This document shows, piece after piece, positions 1 through 6,124 of a stretch of DNA of 7,354 nucleotides. Under the pieces are notes generated by a model. That model saw only the letters and a program-made list of their open reading frames with translations. It made no database searches and was not told where the DNA came from. The first letter of the stretch is position 1; every line of letters begins with the position of its first letter. The stretch is from assembly GCA_034111645.1 (NCBI GenBank), contig JAWUWW010000095.1:1-7354 (forward strand), written 5' to 3'. Origin of the DNA: CANLBN01 sp034111645. Its GTDB lineage: Bacteria; Pseudomonadota; Gammaproteobacteria; Pseudomonadales; Cellvibrionaceae. The position numbers and the translations under genes were made by a program.

Positions 1-1
1 A

Positions 2-208
2 CCCAATAAAACCGTAGATATTTATTGCTCAAATTGTAATAACCCACTGTTTAAATATCGTAAAGCAGGTAAGGGAGCTTTACTAAAATGCTTTAAAGAA
101 CGTATAGCCAAAGATTACACCACCAGCTTATGTACTTGCCCAGGTTGTGACAAACTTTTTGCAAGAGAGGTTATAACTCAAGTTTCGGAGTTCACTTTTA
201 ACTATTAA
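2..208 (+). pseudogene. 3' part of a small zinc-ribbon protein gene, C-terminus replaced by IS sequence
   Basis: The frame is open from base 2 to a TAA at 206-208 and its start lies before the window. It encodes two cysteine pairs (CSNC near the left, then CTCPGC) around a basic stretch, LFKYRKAGKGALLKCFKERI. I associate that pattern with a family of small conserved zinc-ribbon proteins of Alteromonadales and Vibrionales, of unknown function and possibly nucleic-acid binding. Family members usually continue after FARE with a short conserved tail of roughly 15-20 residues (RGxPAYKxIxGKV-like, from memory). Here the natural sequence stops near FAREVI. The last ten or so residues (TQVSEFTFNY) and the stop are read from the terminal repeat and hairpin of the adjacent insertion sequence. 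I could not find the missing tail on the far side of the element. The protein may still be made, but with a foreign tail. Confidence 0.7.
174..194 (+). repeat. Left terminal inverted repeat of the IS4-family element
   Basis: It begins TAACTCAAGTTTCGG and ends TTCA, and pairs with the reverse complement of 1810-1830 with mismatches at positions 3, 16 and 17 of 21. It overlaps the reading frame of the truncated zinc-ribbon gene. Confidence 0.75.
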
Positions 209-217
209 AAGTGAACT
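189..217. terminator. Perfect 13-bp stem, 3-base loop hairpin inside the IS left end; possible bidirectional terminator
   Basis: AGTTCACTTTTAA at 189-201 pairs perfectly with TTAAAAGTGAACT at 205-217 across a 3-base loop. It lies six bases beyond the transposase stop (223-225) and also contains the stop codon of the truncated zinc-ribbon frame. A hairpin here could end the transposase transcript and block read-through from outside. The stem is AT-rich and lacks a long T-run on either strand, so termination is only a reasonable guess. Confidence 0.5.
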
Positions 218-222
218 TTCCC

Positions 223-1701
223 TTATTCTATTGCCTCTTGCCGCAAGGTAAAACTATCCATTTGCATGACTTGCGTAAAGAAATCAATAACGGTTTGTTC
301 AATTTTATCCATGACATTAGCTTTGTCATCTTGGGTTAGGTTAACTACCTCATTTAACGCGCCTGCAATTAGTGCTTTAAATAATCCCCATAACTTACTC
401 GCAAAGTTCAGGCTACATAAACTTTCTTCAAAATCATTTCTGACCTCACTCACTCTAGCACTGCCTTCTTCTTGTTTAGCAAAAAGCAACAGACAAAATC
501 GTAAGCCTGTTAGATGTATTGAAGCAATATAGGCACTGTAATGTCGGCTTTGCTCTTTTAAAAATCCGAGTTTTTGCTTCGCTTCTTTAAAGTAAACTTC
601 AATGCCCCAACGCAGTGCGTAAACCTCAAGTATTTTTTCATCTTCAAGTTGGCTATCTGTCGTTAAAAATAGCGCCCAGTCATGCTTGCTCGCCTGTTGC
701 TTAGTTTCATTGATTGAGCGAACAAACAATAACTTAACCTTAACCCATTGCGCAGGCGCTTTATCTGAGCTGGTGAGGTTTAGCTCAACTACAATAGATT
801 TACGCTGATAAGGCACATTATTCAGTGCTTGCCAGTGACCTTTGACGTGGTATTTGTAGAGCGATTGAGCACAAAGCAAGTGTACTTCGCCGTTTATCGT
901 TAGGCGATATTTCATCTTGTTTTTTTTCATTCTGACTATCGCAACAAGTGAATGCTCAATGGTCATTCTCAATATCGGCTTAGTCGCAAACCATGCATCC
1001 GCTAAAAAATAATCCGCATGAATACCACCGCGAATAGCACGCGCTATCATGTCACAAACCATTTTAGGCTTCGTTTGCGCTTTGGATTTTTGATAACGTT
1101 TGGCGGCAATACTGCGGCCATCCTTGAATTGATAATCGACTGCTTGCTCCTTACGCCCACTGATGAATATTTCGTTATCAACGGGAACAAATTGCGCTTC
1201 ATTGACCACGCCGAGCGTTACAATCTGCTGCCCCATCACACAACGAGCCGTTAAATGGTCAAAATGACTTGAAACACCAGGCATCGCTTTACCACGCCTT
1301 GTTTTGACGGTGTCATCAATAACAAAGGCGCTGAGCTGTTTTTTACTGCCCTGTTTAAGCACTTTTTTAGCGGTTAAACGTTGTAGCTTTCGCCAATCTA
1401 CATCTTCGCGATTAAGTAAGTCATATAGAGCATCTTTTTTTGCCGCTGAAAAACTTAATAAGGCATCTCTTGAAAACATGGCGACAGAGTCGACTTTCAA
1501 CCAAACCCAAAGCATCAAGAGGTAGGTGATATCACCAACAGGCGTACCTGAGCGTTTAGAGAACTTAGCTTGGCGTAACATGATGTTAAAGCCAATACTC
1601 TTCCAAGTTGTATTGAAAACATTATCAATATTAAGGTTTGCTTGACTCAGTAAGTCAACAGTTAAGGAGGGTAACTTCAAAGCGCTTGTGGTAGAATTCA
1701 T
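223..1701 (-). CDS. IS4-family transposase (DDE, YREK signature)
   Basis: The product has 492 aa and appears intact. It would catalyse cut-and-paste movement of the surrounding element by DDE/RNase H-fold chemistry. The first catalytic aspartate is in FVIDDT (residues 127-131) and the second is in the LADAWF block (D235). The glutamate is E368 in the segment YALRWGIEVYFKEAK, which fits the IS4 signature Y-(2)-R-(3)-E-(6)-K exactly (Y361, R364, E368, K375). The N-terminal 110 residues are predicted to be mostly helical and probably form the DNA-binding part. The ATG at 1699-1701 is the first start in this frame, because an in-frame stop lies upstream at 1747-1749. The start is preceded by only a weak ribosome site, buried in the arm of a palindrome. 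I cannot assign the IS4 subgroup without comparison to ISfinder. Confidence 0.9.
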   Translation of the reverse strand: MNSTTSALKLPSLTVDLLSQANLNIDNVFNTTWKSIGFNIMLRQAKFSKRSGTPVGDITYLLMLWVWLKVDSVAMFSRDALLSFSAAKKDALYDLLNREDVDWRKLQRLTAKKVLKQGSKKQLSAFVIDDTVKTRRGKAMPGVSSHFDHLTARCVMGQQIVTLGVVNEAQFVPVDNEIFISGRKEQAVDYQFKDGRSIAAKRYQKSKAQTKPKMVCDMIARAIRGGIHADYFLADAWFATKPILRMTIEHSLVAIVRMKKNKMKYRLTINGEVHLLCAQSLYKYHVKGHWQALNNVPYQRKSIVVELNLTSSDKAPAQWVKVKLLFVRSINETKQQASKHDWALFLTTDSQLEDEKILEVYALRWGIEVYFKEAKQKLGFLKEQSRHYSAYIASIHLTGLRFCLLLFAKQEEGSARVSEVRNDFEESLCSLNFASKLWGLFKALIAGALNEVVNLTQDDKANVMDKIEQTVIDFFTQVMQMDSFTLRQEAIE

Positions 1702-1703
1702 TT

Positions 1704-1764
1704 GATGTCTCTTGTTGTTTTTTGTTTTGTCTAGACAACAAACATTTTACCACAACGAGACATC
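1704..1764. promoter_or_regulatory. 61-bp imperfect palindrome in front of the transposase start
   Basis: GATGTCTC at 1704-1711 is the inverted copy of GAGACATC at 1757-1764, and the centre holds the perfect palindrome TTGTCTAGACAA (1727-1738). In the transposase mRNA this would fold into a long hairpin whose 3' arm covers the weak ribosome site just before the transposase ATG. On the minus strand AAAGGAG (1773-1767) precedes an ATG at 1763-1761 that opens a ten-codon frame, MSRCGKMFVV, ending at a TAG in the hairpin apex. Translation control or protection against read-through expression is inferred, not shown. Confidence 0.5.
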
Positions 1765-1809
1765 AACTCCTTTAAAATCATTCGGTTATTTCGTTTTTTA
1801 CCCTTGATT

Positions 1810-1830
1810 TGAATCCCGAAACTTGAGCTA
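1810..1830 (-). repeat. Right terminal inverted repeat of the IS4-family element
   Basis: Read on the minus strand it begins TAGCTCAAGTTTCGG and ends TTCA, matching the left repeat at 18 of 21 positions. The base after it begins GTTATA, which also occurs beside the left end. Confidence 0.75.
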
Positions 1831-1950
1831 GTTATATGTGAATATAGCACCCCCCAAAATAATGATTGTCTATTTTTAACAATTCATTTACATTATTACC
1901 TTATGATTTCGTTTTTATCACTTCATGTTGAGGTGATTGGTAAGTTTTTT

Positions 1951-1982
1951 TTGTCTAATTGTCTAATTGTCTAACTGTCTTT
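1951..1982 (+). repeat. 8-bp tandem repeat, three exact copies plus one degenerate copy
   Basis: TTGTCTAA occurs three times head to tail at 1951-1958, 1959-1966 and 1967-1974, followed by the partial copy CTGTCTTT. It lies about 200 bases before the operon and about 90 bases before the best promoter candidate. It could be a tandem regulator-binding site or a slippage-prone repeat. Nothing here decides between these. Confidence 0.7.
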
Positions 1983-2072
1983 TTATCCAACGGCTGAATG
2001 TTACTGCAGTGATTCCTGACCAGTTCGACAACGTTATCATAAGTAATTATTCTCTATCTGCTCAAATGGTTA

Positions 2073-2102
2073 TTTACAAAAAATTAAAAAGAAAGTTACA
2101 AT
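2073..2102 (+). promoter_or_regulatory. Candidate sigma-70 promoter for the operon
   Basis: TTTACA at 2073-2078 and TACAAT at 2097-2102 are separated by 18 bases, each one or two changes from consensus. Transcription would begin near 2109, giving a leader of about 70 bases. It is the best hexamer pair I see in the gap, but AT-rich sequence yields such matches by chance. Confidence 0.4.
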
Positions 2103-2106
2103 TTGG

Positions 2107-2120
2107 TGAATTTAAATTCA
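2107..2120. promoter_or_regulatory. Perfect 14-bp palindrome over the predicted transcription start; possible operator
   Basis: TGAATTTAAATTCA is its own reverse complement and begins five bases after the candidate -10 box, with a run of T after it. The position suits a repressor site. As an RNA hairpin it would be weak (five AT-rich pairs), so DNA binding is more likely than termination. Confidence 0.35.
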
Positions 2121-2177
2121 TTTTTTGTAGTTTTTTATTCTTACGTGTTGTCGGTTTATATCAAATAAGGGAATAAG

Positions 2178-2927
2178 ATGACTGATTCGGTGGTAAAAAC
2201 TTCAAATCAAAATGGTGTTGGAGATGGTATAGAGTCGACCAATGCGGCCTGGACTTTTGGTGGCAGTACACCTAAAAACTTTGATGCGCATGTATCAAAG
2301 TCCGTACCTAAATATGATGATGGTCACGACATTGTATTACGTTTGAGTGACTTTTTTATTAACGCCAATTCAACCGCTTATGAGTTGGGTAGTTCAACTG
2401 GCATGTTAACGAAAAGACTGGCACAACGACATCCTGATTGTGTTAAGTGGGTTGGTATCGATATTGAAAATGACATGACGGTACAAGCCAATGAATTTTT
2501 AGCGGCTGATAAAACCAATAGCAAAGATATTTCGTTTGTGACCGATGATATTGTTCATTTTCCTTATGAAAAAAGCGATTTTATGGTGGCTTATTACACT
2601 GTCCAGTTTATCCCACCAAGAGTGCGCCAAGCACTTTTTAACAAAATATATGAGTCATTGAATTGGGGCGGGGCATTTGTGTTATTTGAAAAAGTGCGCA
2701 GCCCAGATGCTCGATTTCAAGACATCATGAGTAGTTTATATGTCGACTACAAACTTGAGCAAGGTTATCAACCCCATGAAATATTGGCAAAATCCCGCTC
2801 GTTAAAAGGTGTGCTTGAACCGTTTTCTACTGCGGGTAATCTTGATTTACTCAATCGAGCTGGATTTACCGATATTACTTCGGTATTTAAGCATATCTGT
2901 TTTGAAGGTTTCTTCTGTATTAAATAA
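2178..2927 (+). CDS. tglE: CmoA-like carboxy-SAM synthase, TglE-type
   Basis: The product has 249 aa and a class I SAM-binding fold. It aligns along its length with E. coli CmoA, which makes carboxy-SAM from SAM and prephenate. Shared landmarks are WTF (25-27), the SVPKY segment (42-46), motif I YELGSSTGML (68-77, CmoA YDLGCSLGAA), the block TVQFIPPRVRQALFNKIYESL (141-161) and GGAFVLFEK (164-172). Carboxy-SAM would be the carboxymethyl donor for the next gene's product, as in the thiaglutamate pathway. The housekeeping tRNA role of CmoA is less likely because of the biosynthetic neighbours and the lack of a cmoB. The arginine near R199 of CmoA, reported to bind the carboxylate, appears one position later here (KSRS, R207). 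The start is supported by AAGGGA five bases before the ATG. It is the first gene of the operon. Confidence 0.85.
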   Translation: MTDSVVKTSNQNGVGDGIESTNAAWTFGGSTPKNFDAHVSKSVPKYDDGHDIVLRLSDFFINANSTAYELGSSTGMLTKRLAQRHPDCVKWVGIDIENDMTVQANEFLAADKTNSKDISFVTDDIVHFPYEKSDFMVAYYTVQFIPPRVRQALFNKIYESLNWGGAFVLFEKVRSPDARFQDIMSSLYVDYKLEQGYQPHEILAKSRSLKGVLEPFSTAGNLDLLNRAGFTDITSVFKHICFEGFFCIK

Positions 2928-2936
2928 GGGATAGTG

Positions 2937-3857
2937 ATGAACAATAATGCAATTTCTGGCTATTTGTCTTCATTGGATATGACTGATGACTACAAATGCA
3001 CTGCAGTGAGCTGTGAAATATGTGGCGATGAGCAACATTCCACCGTACTTGAATCTGTGGTTGGACCGGGTGATAAACCCGTTAATTTGCCTGTGTTGGG
3101 TTGTGAAGGCTGTGGTCATGTTTATCAAAAATATGTTTTCGAAGCATCTTTTTACCAAGATTATTACAACAAGTTTTATCGTCTGAACCTATTTGGTCAA
3201 AGTGCACCCGACAAACAGTTTTTTATGGATCAGGTCAGAAGAGGCAATTTTTTATTCAAAAGTTTGCAACCTTGGTTAACTAAAGCGGGAAAACTGGTGG
3301 ATGTGGGTTGTTCTGCTGGTGGATTGATGATCCCTTTTGCCAAAAATGGTTGGTCGGTTCAGGGCAACGATCCCGATTTGGCTTATGTTGAGTATGGTAA
3401 AAAAATTGGGCTAGATATTGAGCCTATTAGCGCTGAACAAATGACACCAGAAAATAGTCAGGCTGACTTGATCATTATTAATGGATCACTTGAGCACGTT
3501 TATGACGTCAATGAAGTGATGCAAAAGTGTCGCCAAATGGTAAACCCTGGAGGTCACTTGCTGATTGAAGGCCGAGCCTTGGGTTATGGTATTCAACTGG
3601 GTTTTTTAACGCACAACCACCGGCGTTATTTGAGTTCACATGCAATTGAACTGTTAATGTTAAAACATGGCTGGCAGCCCGTGCATTCAACAGATGATCC
3701 AATATGTGGACCCAGCCGGCCAGGGGCGACGTTTGTGTTGGCCAAAGCGGTCGATGTGGTAGATGAAGATGAAATAACTCAGGTGTCTAAGCTTGGACAT
3801 AGGCTTTTTAAGTCAACAGTTCAGCCTCAGTTGAAAGCGATGAGTATTCATTCATGA
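2937..3857 (+). CDS. tglF: Zinc-ribbon class I methyltransferase, proposed carboxymethyltransferase TglF
   Basis: The product has 306 aa. Two CxxC pairs (C26/C29 and C56/C59) near the N-terminus form a likely zinc ribbon of the kind found before Methyltransf_23-type domains. A Rossmann SAM-binding domain follows, with motif I VDVGCSAGG (121-129), an acidic strand end in QGNDPD, and LEHVYD (185-190). In the thiaglutamate pathway this enzyme puts a carboxymethyl group from carboxy-SAM on the thiol of the modified C-terminal residue. The adjacent CmoA-like gene supports that reading, but the sequence alone does not prove carboxymethyl rather than methyl transfer. AAGGGA sits five bases before the ATG at 2937, the same spacing as in the gene before, so I prefer it to the GTG at 2934, which is only two bases away. 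The stop overlaps the next start (ATGA). Confidence 0.8.
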   Translation: MNNNAISGYLSSLDMTDDYKCTAVSCEICGDEQHSTVLESVVGPGDKPVNLPVLGCEGCGHVYQKYVFEASFYQDYYNKFYRLNLFGQSAPDKQFFMDQVRRGNFLFKSLQPWLTKAGKLVDVGCSAGGLMIPFAKNGWSVQGNDPDLAYVEYGKKIGLDIEPISAEQMTPENSQADLIIINGSLEHVYDVNEVMQKCRQMVNPGGHLLIEGRALGYGIQLGFLTHNHRRYLSSHAIELLMLKHGWQPVHSTDDPICGPSRPGATFVLAKAVDVVDEDEITQVSKLGHRLFKSTVQPQLKAMSIHS

Positions 3858-4987
3858 ATAGTGAAATTGAACTGAATTTGAATGAGGCTGAGTTTGAGCA
3901 ACCATTGGCAACGTATCGAATCGATTTAAGTTGTGAGCCTGTTGATGACAGTGCTAACAGTAAAGTGAGCATCCATGATCCGGTTAATGATATCGGTTTT
4001 GAACTGGGTCGCATCGAATTTGCCTTGGCGCAATTGTTTAATGGTCAACGAACATTTGCTGACATTAGCCAATGTGCCAAAGTGCAATTAAGGGTTAATG
4101 TCAGCGAAGACAAACTTAAGACTTTTCAACATAAATTGGTCGATTTGGGCATATTGGTGGTTGAGGGACAACAAGCAGGACTGACACGTGACCCTGCCAC
4201 TGGTATTACTTATGGTCCTCTAAAACGCTATTTTTTAATTAATCTGATCCAAATGAACCCGCAGTCGTTATTGGATGGTATTTACAAACGCGGGGCTTGG
4301 TTATGCAGTAAAAGTTTTTTTGTGGTAATGATGGCGCTTATCTGCTGGGCATTTTTTGACTTATTTAACCAATGGGCCCGTTTTCAACAAGACTTGATTA
4401 GTGTATACACCGACAGTTTGTCGTGGTTGATTTGGCATTATCCGGTTATTTTAACCTCAATTGCCATTCATGAGCTTGGACATGCGTTAAGTTGTCGTCA
4501 TTACAAAGTGCAAGTCAACGATTTTGGTATTGGGGTTTACTTGTTACTGGCTACGGGTTGGGTAAGGCCAGTACAAAAAACGTGGTCTAAGTTAACTGGT
4601 GGGCAGCGGGCAACAACCATATTAATGGGGCCGATTGCCAGTTTATTGTATGCCGCGGTGGGTATATTAATTTGGCGTTGGTCAGATGCCAATACTGCAA
4701 TGAATTCGATGGCAGTGGTGATGGTTGTGGCTTCAAGTTTGTCACTTATTCCTACTCTGTTGCCAATGTTTAATGGTGATACCTATTTGGCTTTGACTGA
4801 ATACTTTGAACAACCCCGATTGCGCCAACGTTCGGTCAAATATTGCCGCGATAAAGTACGTGGTAAAGCGTCCCAAGTAACAACAAATGAAGCGCGACTT
4901 TATTGGTCGGTCTGCGTTGCAACATTACTCGGCTGGGTTTTAGCCTGGTGGGGGGTGGCGCTGATGGTTAAAAGAATTATCGATTAA
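3854..4987 (+). CDS. tglG: Membrane M50-type zinc metalloprotease with N-terminal PqqD-like domain, TglG-type
   Basis: The product has 377 aa. Residues about 35-105 look like a PqqD/RRE-type winged-helix peptide-binding domain (FELGRIEFALAQLFNG..., ending KLVDLGILV). A multi-spanning membrane domain follows, with hydrophobic segments near 153-175, 190-213, 222-238, 253-273, 284-305 and 350-372. HELGH at 206-210 gives the HExxH zinc site. D309 in FNGDTYLAL aligns with the Asp of the second M50 motif (usually DG, here DT), and PRLRQRS follows as in YydH-like peptidases. In the thiaglutamate pathway the membrane protease releases the finished amino-acid product from the scaffold peptide. The proposed RRE could hold the scaffold leader at the membrane. 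The ATG at 3854 overlaps the preceding stop by four bases, suggesting translational coupling. Confidence 0.8.
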   Translation: MNSEIELNLNEAEFEQPLATYRIDLSCEPVDDSANSKVSIHDPVNDIGFELGRIEFALAQLFNGQRTFADISQCAKVQLRVNVSEDKLKTFQHKLVDLGILVVEGQQAGLTRDPATGITYGPLKRYFLINLIQMNPQSLLDGIYKRGAWLCSKSFFVVMMALICWAFFDLFNQWARFQQDLISVYTDSLSWLIWHYPVILTSIAIHELGHALSCRHYKVQVNDFGIGVYLLLATGWVRPVQKTWSKLTGGQRATTILMGPIASLLYAAVGILIWRWSDANTAMNSMAVVMVVASSLSLIPTLLPMFNGDTYLALTEYFEQPRLRQRSVKYCRDKVRGKASQVTTNEARLYWSVCVATLLGWVLAWWGVALMVKRIID

Positions 4988-5031
4988 CAAAATATTGAAC
5001 AAAAACACTTAACTTAAACCAAGGAAATATC

Positions 5032-5166
5032 ATGAAAAACGAAGAACAAACCAACCATGCACCAGCCGCAACTGAAGCAAAAGTTGAAACAGTACAAGCT
5101 GTTGATGCTTTTGAAGAATTTGACTTAGACGATATTGAAGTGATTGAAAGTAAAGTTTTTGCTTAA
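5032..5166 (+). CDS. tglA: Ribosomal scaffold peptide for pearlin biosynthesis, TglA-type
   Basis: The frame encodes 44 aa, MKNEEQTNHAPAATEAKVET then a strongly acidic part (FEEFDLDDIEVIE) ending SKVFA. AAGGAA lies five bases before the ATG. The peptide has 12 acidic and only 3 lysine residues and no membrane or signal segment, so it looks like a leader for enzyme recognition. It has no cysteine, although MNIO enzymes of this branch act on cysteine. That fits the thiaglutamate scheme, where a tRNA-dependent ligase adds Cys after the C-terminal Ala, the added residue is modified and cleaved off, and the scaffold is reused. It sits between the protease and the MNIO gene with gaps of 44 and 52 bases. 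The alternative is a cysteine-free RiPP precursor modified on its Asp or Phe residues. Confidence 0.85.
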   Translation: MKNEEQTNHAPAATEAKVETVQAVDAFEEFDLDDIEVIESKVFA

Positions 5167-5170
5167 TATC

Positions 5171-5207
5171 ACCATGCATTGGTAACAGGCATTTTTAAAA
5201 TAAAAAT
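5171..5207 (+). promoter_or_regulatory. Two small inverted repeats between tglA and tglH
   Basis: ACCA at 5171-5174 pairs with TGGT at 5180-5183. ATTTTTA at 5191-5197 pairs with TAAAAAT at 5201-5207, ending one base before the AGGA ribosome site of tglH (5208-5211). Such hairpins could stabilise the scaffold message or reduce expression of the enzymes behind it. Both are short and AT-rich, so this is weak. Confidence 0.25.
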
Positions 5208-5218
5208 AGGATAACTGC

Positions 5219-6124
5219 ATGGCCATGATCACCAAACCATCGCCTATTGGCGTTGGTATCCAATATAACCCTGAAATACTTGATTGGTTCCCGTTTGAAT
5301 CTTTGAAAGTCGATTTACTTGAGATCTTACTCGACAATATCATGGCACCGATGGATGGCCCCCAAATCATCAAACCGGGTCTTGCAGACTTGATTAGTAA
5401 GCTGGGTGAAAACTTTACCCTGTTAGCTCATTCAAACTATGGCTGTGATTTTGGTTTTAGTCCGTTAGAAACAACTTCAGCGGTACAACGGCACGCCCCT
5501 TTGGCCAAAATGATCAACAGCCCGTGGGTTGCCAATCACTGCTTTTATGGTGATAACTCGTGGTTGGATATTTGGAGCAGTCCAATCCAATTTTCTAATG
5601 ACGAAATTGTTCGTTGTGCCGATCGGGCCGCTCAATTGCAAGATATTTACGGTATGCCTTTGGCTCATGAAAACGCCGCCTATTATTTACCTTGTCCGGG
5701 TGCTGAAATGAAAGAAGCTGAATTTATGGCGAAATTGGTCGAACGTTCTGACACTTTTTTACATTTAGACTTACACAACATTTATACCAATTCGGTTAAC
5801 TTAGCCAACTATGATTTAAAAGATTATTTAGACACTATTCCGTTAGATAAAGTGATAGCCGTGCATTTAGCAGGTGGTAGCTGGGCGGAGGGTATTTATC
5901 ATGACTGGCACGATTCACAAGTGCCCGAGCCAGTATGGGACTTGTATGAGGAGTTAATGCAAAGGGCAACACCTGCTGCGATTATCTTAGAATATCAGGG
6001 TCAGGCACATCATGAATTAACGCGGGTGATGGGTGAGCAAGATGAAAATATGATCACCACCGATGTTAAACGTGCACAAGCGATATGGGATCGCGCCATG
6101 GCGAACAAAAAGGGGGCTAAATAA
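5219..6124 (+). CDS. tglH: DUF692/MNIO multinuclear non-haem iron oxidase, TglH-type
   Basis: The product has 301 aa with the TIM-barrel motifs of the DUF692 family in order: an IGVGIQYNPEI opening (10-20, usually GxGL), LLAHSNYG (68-75), NHCFYGD (106-112), HENAAYY (150-156), HLDLHNIY (182-189), VHLAGG (215-220), HDWHDSQVPEPVWDLYEEL (228-246) and ILEYQG (256-261). H71, H107, E151, D184, H186, N187, H216, H231 and E258 are candidate iron ligands or active-site residues, judged from family patterns. With its partner, TglH oxidatively removes the beta-carbon of the C-terminal Cys on the scaffold peptide. AGGA seven bases before the ATG at 5219 favours this start over the ATG two codons later. 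The stop shares one base with the next start (TAATG). A methanobactin- or bufferin-type reaction is less likely because the peptide lacks Cys. Confidence 0.87.
   Translation: MAMITKPSPIGVGIQYNPEILDWFPFESLKVDLLEILLDNIMAPMDGPQIIKPGLADLISKLGENFTLLAHSNYGCDFGFSPLETTSAVQRHAPLAKMINSPWVANHCFYGDNSWLDIWSSPIQFSNDEIVRCADRAAQLQDIYGMPLAHENAAYYLPCPGAEMKEAEFMAKLVERSDTFLHLDLHNIYTNSVNLANYDLKDYLDTIPLDKVIAVHLAGGSWAEGIYHDWHDSQVPEPVWDLYEELMQRATPAAIILEYQGQAHHELTRVMGEQDENMITTDVKRAQAIWDRAMANKKGAK

Larger units (their letters stand above)
174..1830 (-). mobile_element. IS4-family insertion sequence, about 1.66 kb, apparently complete
   Basis: The element is bounded by imperfect inverted repeats at 174-194 and 1810-1830, which match at 18 of 21 positions around the shared core CTCAAGTTTCGG. 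It carries one intact transposase gene on the minus strand, a hairpin inside the left end, and a palindromic leader inside the right end. GTTA occurs immediately outside both ends (170-173 and 1831-1834), which would be a 4-bp target duplication. If the left end is set two bases further in, the shared flank is GTTATA. The exact ends are therefore uncertain by a few bases. The left junction interrupts the zinc-ribbon gene, and the right junction is about 350 bases before the tgl operon. Confidence 0.8.
1831..2177. other. Non-coding upstream region of the tgl-like operon
   Basis: This 347-base, strongly AT-rich stretch lies between the insertion sequence and the first tgl-like gene. I see no convincing gene in it. 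The longest plus-strand frame (1967-2176) would need a TTG start, has no ribosome site and runs straight into the operon's own ribosome site. It contains an 8-bp tandem repeat, a promoter-like pair of hexamers and a 14-bp palindrome, listed separately. I found no remnant of the missing end of the zinc-ribbon gene here. Confidence 0.7.

Noticed and set aside
1774..1830. A distinct promoter for the transposase just inside the right end
   Set aside because: I found no convincing pair of -35 and -10 hexamers with proper spacing on the minus strand.
1967..2176. A 69-codon plus-strand frame between the IS and the operon
   Set aside because: It needs a TTG start within the tandem repeat, has no ribosome site, shows low-complexity AT-driven composition and ends inside the ribosome site of tglE.
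1831..2177. CRISPR array, tRNA or riboswitch in the upstream gap
   Set aside because: The only repeats are 8-bp units without spacers, there is no cloverleaf, and no long GC-containing stem structure is visible.
2934..2936. GTG as the start of tglF
   Set aside because: It is only two bases after the ribosome site, while the next codon, ATG at 2937, has the same five-base spacing as the neighbouring genes.
5477..5668. Minus-strand and out-of-frame open frames inside the tgl genes and transposase
   Set aside because: They lie wholly inside well-supported genes, lack ribosome sites and show no recognisable domains, so they are shadows of the coding strand.
5032..6124. Methanobactin-like or bufferin-like MNIO cluster
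   Set aside because: Those precursors contain cysteines and, for bufferins, a signal peptide; this peptide has neither, and the CmoA-like, protease and LanB-like genes fit the thiaglutamate pathway instead.
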